A stretch of DNA of 9,905 bases from Bryobacterales bacterium (GTDB lineage: Bacteria; Acidobacteriota; Terriglobia; Bryobacterales; Bryobacteraceae), in contig PLMF01000099.1 of assembly GCA_003142355.1 (NCBI GenBank), positions 1 to 9,905 on the forward strand. The letters run 5' to 3'. Numbering within the stretch: the first letter of the stretch is position 1; each line of letters starts with the position of its first letter. A program made the position numbers and the translations under genes. This document shows, one piece after another, positions 5,796-9,905 of this stretch. The notes under the pieces were generated by a model. The model was not told where the DNA came from. It saw only the letters and a program-made list of their open reading frames with translations, and did no database searches.

Positions 5796-8414
5796 TCACG
5801 AATACACGAAATTCCCGTCCGCCCCAATATCCACTCTTATCGATTCCAGCTTCTGCCCTTCCGCGATCCGGCTCAGCAACTGGCGCGAGATCTCGGGCAG
5901 CAACGTGTTGGTGAGAATGTTGTCCACGTTGCGCGCGCCGCTTTCCACCTCCGTGCAGCGCCGCGCGATTTCATCGATCAGCGCGCTGTCGCACACAAGC
6001 TGGATCTTATGGTTCTCATGGATGCGCTTCTGAATCTTGGCGAGTTTCAAGATGATGATCTTCTTGAGCGCCTCGTCGCGCACCGGGTAATAGGGGATCA
6101 CCACCAGGCGCCCCAGGAACGCCGGTTTGAAAGTCTTGTTCAGCTCCGGCTTGATGGCCTTCACGATGCCCTCCGGAGTGGGCATGGTCTCGGGATCGGC
6201 GCAGAGCTTCATCATGGTATCGGTGGCGGCGTTGGAGGTGAGCAGGATGATGGTGTTCTTGAAATCGATCTCGCGGCCTTCGCCGTCTTCCATGCTGCCC
6301 TTGTCGAAGACCTGGAAGAAGAGTTCGAGGACGTCGGGATGGGCTTTCTCGACCTCGTCGAGCAGAACCACGGAGTACGGATGGCGCCGCACGGCTTCGG
6401 TGAGCACTCCGCCCTCGCCATAGCCCACGTATCCCGGGGGCGACCCCTTCAGAGTGGATACCGTGTGGGCCTCCTGGAACTCCGACATGTTGATGGTGAT
6501 CAAGTTGCGCTCACCGCCGTACATCAGGTCCGCCAACGCCAGGGCCGTTTCGGTCTTGCCCACGCCGCTGGGGCCCACCAGCAGAAATACGCCGATGGGT
6601 TTCTTGGGATCTTCCAACCCGGCGCGCGAGGTCCGGATGCGCTGGGCGATGCCTTCCAGAGCATGGTTCTGTCCGATGACGCGGCCGCCCAGAAGGGATT
6701 CCAGCGTGAGCACGGTCTGAACCTCGTCCTTCACCATCTTGCCGGTAGGGATGCCGGTCCACGCGGAGATCACTTCGCCGACGATCTGGCCGTCCACGCA
6801 GACGCGCATCAACGGCGTCTCGCCTTGCAGCGCCGCCAGTTCGGCATTTAGCTTCTCCAGTTCCGCGCGCAGGGGTTCCCGCTCTCCGGCGCCCTCTTCC
6901 AGTTGGCCCCGGATCTCGCGCACCCGGCTCACCAGGGCGGACTCTTTCGCGAAGCGTTCCTTCAATGCGGCCAGCGTGGCGGCCACCTGCGCCCTCTTTT
7001 CCCGGATCTCCGCCAGCCGCTCGGCGTGGTCCGCGCCGGCCGCCGACTCGCGCGAAAGCACGCGCTCCTGCACGTCGTAGTCGTCGATCTGGCGGGAGGC
7101 GTCCTCGATGGCCGGAGGCGTGGCGTTCTGCCCCAACGCCAGGCGCGCGCAAGCCGTGTCGAGCACGCTGACGGCCTTATCGGGCAACTGCCGCCCCGCC
7201 AGAAAACGGTGGGAGAGCCGCACCGCCGCCGAGACGCCTTCGTCCAAAATGCGCACCTTGTGGTGCTTCTCGAGCGATGCCGCGATGCCCCGCAGCATGG
7301 TCATGCACTGCTTTTCCTCGGGCTCCTCGACCTTCACCACCTGGAAGCGCCGGGCCAGCGCCGGGTCTTTCTCGAAGTACTTCTTATACTCGGACCAGGT
7401 GGTGGCGGCGATGGTTCTCAGTTCTCCGCGCGCCAGCGCCGGTTTCAACAGGTTGGCCGCGTCACCCTGGCCGGCCTGTCCTCCGGCGCCGATCATGGTG
7501 TGGGCCTCGTCGATGAACAGGATGATGGGAGTGGGGGACGATTTCACCTCTTCGATGAGCCCCTTCAGCCGGTTCTCGAACTCGCCCTTGATGCCCGCCC
7601 CAGCCTGCAACAGCGCCAGGTCGAGCGTCCGCAAGGTGACGTTCTTCAGGGCCGGCGGGACGTCGCCCTGCGCGATGCGCAGCGCGAAACCCTCCACCAC
7701 GGCGGTCTTCCCCACGCCCGCTTCGCCGGTGAGTATGGGGTTGTTCTGGCGGCGCCGCATCAGGATGTCGATCACCTGCCGGATTTCCGTGTCGCGCCCC
7801 AGCACCGGGTCGAGCTTGCCGCTCTTGGCGTTGGCCGTCAGGTTGACGGTGAACTGGTCGAGGTTCGCGGTCTTGCCGCCAGCCGGGCGCGGAGCACCTT
7901 CGCCTCCCGCCGCCTCGGGTGCTTCTTCCGTCACCTCGTCTTCCTGCGAGCCGTGAACCAGCGCGATAAAGTCCTTCTTCAACGCCTCCGGCTCGATCTT
8001 CTGGAGTTCCTTGCTGACTTCGCGCACGATCCTGGCGAGCTCTTCATCGGCCACCAGCGCCAGCAGCGTGAAGCCGGTGCGCACCTGCCAGGCGCCGTAA
8101 TCGATCGACCCCGTGGTCCACGCTTGCGTCAGCATGCGGAGCACCGTGGGGCTGATGGCGGGCGTGCGGGCGTTGCCGGATTTCAGCTTATCCAGGCTGC
8201 GGGTCAACTCCGAAGAGAGCCTGGACTGGTTCACCTCGAAGTGACGGAAGATGCGGGCCGCATCGGTATCGCTGGCCTCCATCAGCTTCATGAGGTAATG
8301 CTCGATCTCGATGTTGTAGTGTGTGCGTGACAGGCACAGCCCGGCCGCCGCTTCCAGCGTGCTCCGCGTCGGGGCATTCAGTTTTCCGATCAGCGACTTC
8401 AGGTTTACGCTCAT
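5796..8414 (-). CDS. clpV: ClpV / TssH, T6SS sheath-recycling AAA+ ATPase
   Basis: An 872-residue Clp/Hsp100 ATPase of normal ClpV length. The N-terminal domain (about 1-150) contains LCLSRTHYNIEIEHYLMKL (26-44), typical of ClpV, the domain that binds the sheath. A Pro/Gly/Glu/Ala-rich linker at about 158-185 precedes the first AAA+ module: Walker A GEAGVGKT (230-237), Walker B ILFIDEA (298-304) and an RRF arginine finger (355-357). The charged Glu/Arg-rich middle coiled coil covers about 442-532. The second module has Walker A GPSGVGKT (614-621), Walker B VVLLDEVEKA (682-691) and SPPGYVGYGEGG (658-669). Both nucleotide sites look intact. It unfolds the contracted TssB/TssC sheath in the cytoplasm. 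ATG 8414 has GAGGAG six bases ahead and yields the standard MSVNLKSLIGKLN N-terminus; a TTG at 8453 would only add 13 charged residues. A direct position after tssG fits a core T6SS operon. Confidence 0.98.
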   Translation of the reverse strand: MSVNLKSLIGKLNAPTRSTLEAAAGLCLSRTHYNIEIEHYLMKLMEASDTDAARIFRHFEVNQSRLSSELTRSLDKLKSGNARTPAISPTVLRMLTQAWTTGSIDYGAWQVRTGFTLLALVADEELARIVREVSKELQKIEPEALKKDFIALVHGSQEDEVTEEAPEAAGGEGAPRPAGGKTANLDQFTVNLTANAKSGKLDPVLGRDTEIRQVIDILMRRRQNNPILTGEAGVGKTAVVEGFALRIAQGDVPPALKNVTLRTLDLALLQAGAGIKGEFENRLKGLIEEVKSSPTPIILFIDEAHTMIGAGGQAGQGDAANLLKPALARGELRTIAATTWSEYKKYFEKDPALARRFQVVKVEEPEEKQCMTMLRGIAASLEKHHKVRILDEGVSAAVRLSHRFLAGRQLPDKAVSVLDTACARLALGQNATPPAIEDASRQIDDYDVQERVLSRESAAGADHAERLAEIREKRAQVAATLAALKERFAKESALVSRVREIRGQLEEGAGEREPLRAELEKLNAELAALQGETPLMRVCVDGQIVGEVISAWTGIPTGKMVKDEVQTVLTLESLLGGRVIGQNHALEGIAQRIRTSRAGLEDPKKPIGVFLLVGPSGVGKTETALALADLMYGGERNLITINMSEFQEAHTVSTLKGSPPGYVGYGEGGVLTEAVRRHPYSVVLLDEVEKAHPDVLELFFQVFDKGSMEDGEGREIDFKNTIILLTSNAATDTMMKLCADPETMPTPEGIVKAIKPELNKTFKPAFLGRLVVIPYYPVRDEALKKIIILKLAKIQKRIHENHKIQLVCDSALIDEIARRCTEVESGARNVDNILTNTLLPEISRQLLSRIAEGQKLESIRVDIGADGNFVYS

Positions 8415-8420
8415 TCCAGG

Positions 8421-8426
8421 CTCCTC
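8421..8426 (-). promoter_or_regulatory. Shine-Dalgarno GAGGAG fixing the clpV start at 8414
   Basis: GAGGAG on the minus strand with a six-base spacer to ATG 8414. This favours the ATG over the longer in-frame TTG at 8453. Confidence 0.7.
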
Positions 8427-8469
8427 AACCTCTTCCTTTTCCCCGGCTGCCAAAGCCCCCGGGTCCCAC

Positions 8470-8552
8470 TCCCCTCGGCTTCGTCTTCCTCCGCTTCCTC
8501 TTCTTCTTTTCCGCTCTGCGTTTTTCTCGGCGTCTCCGCGTCTCCGCGTCGA
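8470..8552 (-). repeat. Purine-rich tract with 8-bp tandem repeat in the tssG-clpV gap
   Basis: The 148-bp gap 8415-8562 is strongly strand-biased: its transcript strand is mostly G and A. At 8532-8550 the plus strand has GTCTCCGC twice in tandem plus GTC, following a GCGTTTTTCTCGGC segment; together they resemble a short dispersed intergenic sequence known in several GC-rich phyla. I see no gene or terminator in the gap. As RNA it would be an unstructured purine-rich leader for clpV. Confidence 0.5.
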
Positions 8553-8562
8553 ATGTCAGCCT

Positions 8563-9612
8563 TCAAATCCGCAATATCCCGTCATCCGGATTCTCCGCCA
8601 TCGCAGCCGTCTTCGCCCACGTCAGCCACCCCAGACGAGGCCCGGCGGGGCCCTCTCGACCCAATTCGCAGGCCGGCGTCTCTTCCTTGCGCAGCACCAA
8701 CTGCACCTCGAAATCCAATTCGTTTCCGGCGAAAAAGCGGACCAGCGCCCGCAACGGCGCGTGCGCGCTTCCGTCCGGGAGAAAATCCCGGTACTGCTCC
8801 AAGGTCAGCGGACCCAGGCGAATTCGCACCGTGGATTGCTGATCCCAAACCTCGTCTCCCACTACCGCGCCCATTCCCAGTTGCTCGGAGTACGACGCGG
8901 TATCGCTGAACCGGCACTGTGTGTCTTCCTCGAGCGAGTGCCACGCGCCGACGAACTGCTCGATCTCGACGGGGACTTCGAAGTAGTCCATCAGCAGCAG
9001 GCGCAGGGCCGCCGCGGAACGGGTCTGGGAGGCCAGAAGTCCGCAGCGGAAGACCAGCGCTTCGTCGGGGACCTGCTGGCGATCGGGCAAGCCGGCGGTG
9101 CCCAGGCCCAGCAAGTCCATCAGGTGAGGCGAGAGCCGGTCGTCGTCGCCCCGCTCGTAAGCCACCGTGAAACGGAACTTCTCCCATGCCTGGTAGAACA
9201 GCGAGACGATCCGGTGGTTAAAGATGTCCAGAAACTCGCGCAGGGCGGCGTCCCGCGCGCGCAGGCGCTCCCGCACCAGGGCCGAGTAGTAGAGCGGCAG
9301 CAAGCCGTTGGGCCCGGTGAGGCCCATGAAATTCACGCGCATCAGCGGCTGCGCGTTTCGAGGCCAGTCGAGCGCGGCGATCTGGCTGGGGGGAAACCCG
9401 AAATCGGCGCCCGTCCCGAAGCGCACCACTTCCGTGCGCGGACTGGAGAACTGCCCGACGGGCTGCCGGTCCGACAGAATCCGCCCCAGCAGGCGGACGG
9501 CCTGGAAGAAATCGAAACTGAACGGCTGCTCGTGAAGCACCCGCTCGAGTTCCGCGAATTGCGGCCGCGGGTTCTCTACAGGAGAATCCTGGAGCCGGCC
9601 CGGGGTGGCCAC
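8563..9612 (-). CDS. tssG: TssG, T6SS baseplate protein
   Basis: A 349-residue protein with the full TssG (VasB/ImpH) pattern: FDFFQAVRLLGRI (33-45), EVVRFGT and FPPSQIAALD (61-82), the hallmark RVNFMGLTGPNGLLPLYYSALV (92-113 region), LREFLDIFNHRIVSLFYQAWEKFRF (124-148 region), the later SAAALRLLLMDYFEVPVEIEQFVG (199-222 region) and the C-terminal VWDQQSTVRIRLGPLTLEQY and LDFEVQLVLRKEE blocks. TssG bridges two TssF copies in each baseplate wedge in the cytoplasm under the membrane complex. The start is GTG at 9612 with AGGAGG ten bases upstream, and it overlaps the tssF end by 37 bases, so the two partners are translationally coupled. No ATG lies nearby in frame. Nothing is truncated. Confidence 0.96.
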   Translation of the reverse strand: MATPGRLQDSPVENPRPQFAELERVLHEQPFSFDFFQAVRLLGRILSDRQPVGQFSSPRTEVVRFGTGADFGFPPSQIAALDWPRNAQPLMRVNFMGLTGPNGLLPLYYSALVRERLRARDAALREFLDIFNHRIVSLFYQAWEKFRFTVAYERGDDDRLSPHLMDLLGLGTAGLPDRQQVPDEALVFRCGLLASQTRSAAALRLLLMDYFEVPVEIEQFVGAWHSLEEDTQCRFSDTASYSEQLGMGAVVGDEVWDQQSTVRIRLGPLTLEQYRDFLPDGSAHAPLRALVRFFAGNELDFEVQLVLRKEETPACELGREGPAGPRLGWLTWAKTAAMAENPDDGILRI

Positions 9613-9905
9613 AGTTTCAGAACCTCCTTTCGCTGCCGCGTCGAAACGCTCAGTTGGCTGAAGCTCGCCAGCGTCACATACAGTCCCAGAAAATGTTCGA
9701 TGACGCTGGCGAACAGGTACGCGCCGCCGCCCACAAAGTTTTCCTCGTCGAGTTCCAGGTCCACCCGCGTGCCGCGCGCGAAGGTGATGCCGTTTTCCGA
9801 TATGATCCGCGCGAACTGCGGCCGGCTCTTCAGGTCCGTGATGCCTTCGATCTGCTTCACGGAATACGAAGAGTTGGTGAAGTTGTACAGCTTCAGGATT
9901 TCCTG
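9576..9905 (-). CDS. tssF: TssF, T6SS baseplate protein, C-terminal part; 5' end outside the window
   Basis: The frame is open from the right edge to a TAG at 9576-9578, giving the last 109 residues. They read EILKLYNFTNS at the start, then IEGITDLKSRP, FARGTRVDLELDEENFVGGGAYLFASVIEHFLGLYV and SFSQLSVSTRQ, ending LKLWPPRAGSRILL. These are the conserved C-terminal blocks of TssF (VasA/ImpG). Most of the protein, normally close to 600 residues, lies beyond the window. TssF forms the core of the baseplate wedge with TssG, and the gene overlap fits that partnership. Confidence 0.95.
   Translation of the reverse strand, partial: QEILKLYNFTNSSYSVKQIEGITDLKSRPQFARIISENGITFARGTRVDLELDEENFVGGGAYLFASVIEHFLGLYVTLASFSQLSVSTRQRKEVLKLWPPRAGSRILL

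Noticed and set aside
5538..6851. Long plus-strand open frame opposite clpV, and similar plus-strand frames at 6903-8330, 3729-4769 and 2500-3498
   Set aside because: They are antisense to clpV, vgrG and the DUF4123 gene, show no domain and have the Arg/His/Gly-rich make-up of GC-rich shadow frames.
8415..8453. TTG start at 8453 for clpV
   Set aside because: It adds 13 charged residues unlike ClpV N-termini; ATG 8414 has a strong Shine-Dalgarno and the standard N-terminus.

Overview
The window is one end of a type VI secretion system (T6SS) locus. Every supported gene lies on the minus strand, so in transcription order the window reads from high to low coordinates: tssF (3' part only), tssG, tssH/clpV, vgrG (tssI), a PAAR tip protein, a DUF4123 adaptor/chaperone, a putative toxic effector, and a small acidic protein that may be its immunity or accessory partner. 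A 75-bp gap then separates an unrelated MetE-like methyltransferase gene that runs off the left edge. No stretch over 300 bases lacks a gene, and I saw no rRNA, tRNA, CRISPR array or transposase.

Organism: the DNA is GC-rich (two sampled clpV lines give about 66% GC) with strong AGGAGG-type ribosome binding sites, so it is a Gram-negative-type bacterium. The gaps hold short, highly structured repeats (a 123-bp inverted-repeat element between clpV and vgrG, a purine-rich tract with 8-bp tandem units between tssG and clpV). From memory these resemble dispersed repeats of Acidobacteriota such as Solibacter relatives. This taxonomic guess is weak.

Layout and logic: TssF and TssG form the baseplate wedge. 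ClpV recycles the contracted sheath. VgrG and PAAR form the spike. DUF4123 proteins load effectors onto VgrG or PAAR. The effector starts inside the DUF4123 stop codon (GTGA overlap) behind a strong Shine-Dalgarno, and the next gene starts one base after the effector stop. The last five genes therefore look like one exchangeable spike-adaptor-effector-partner cassette on the 3' end of a core T6SS operon.

Main result: the effector (1295-2167) carries, in order, a K-x6-K pair, a TGDYD segment and an HGPxxN segment. That order and spelling resemble the catalytic residues of the anthrax edema factor / CyaA / ExoY class of nucleotidyl cyclase toxins. If correct, this is a compact T6SS-delivered cyclase toxin, a class usually switched on by eukaryotic cofactors, which would point to protist or other eukaryotic targets. 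This is motif reasoning only, and no search was run.
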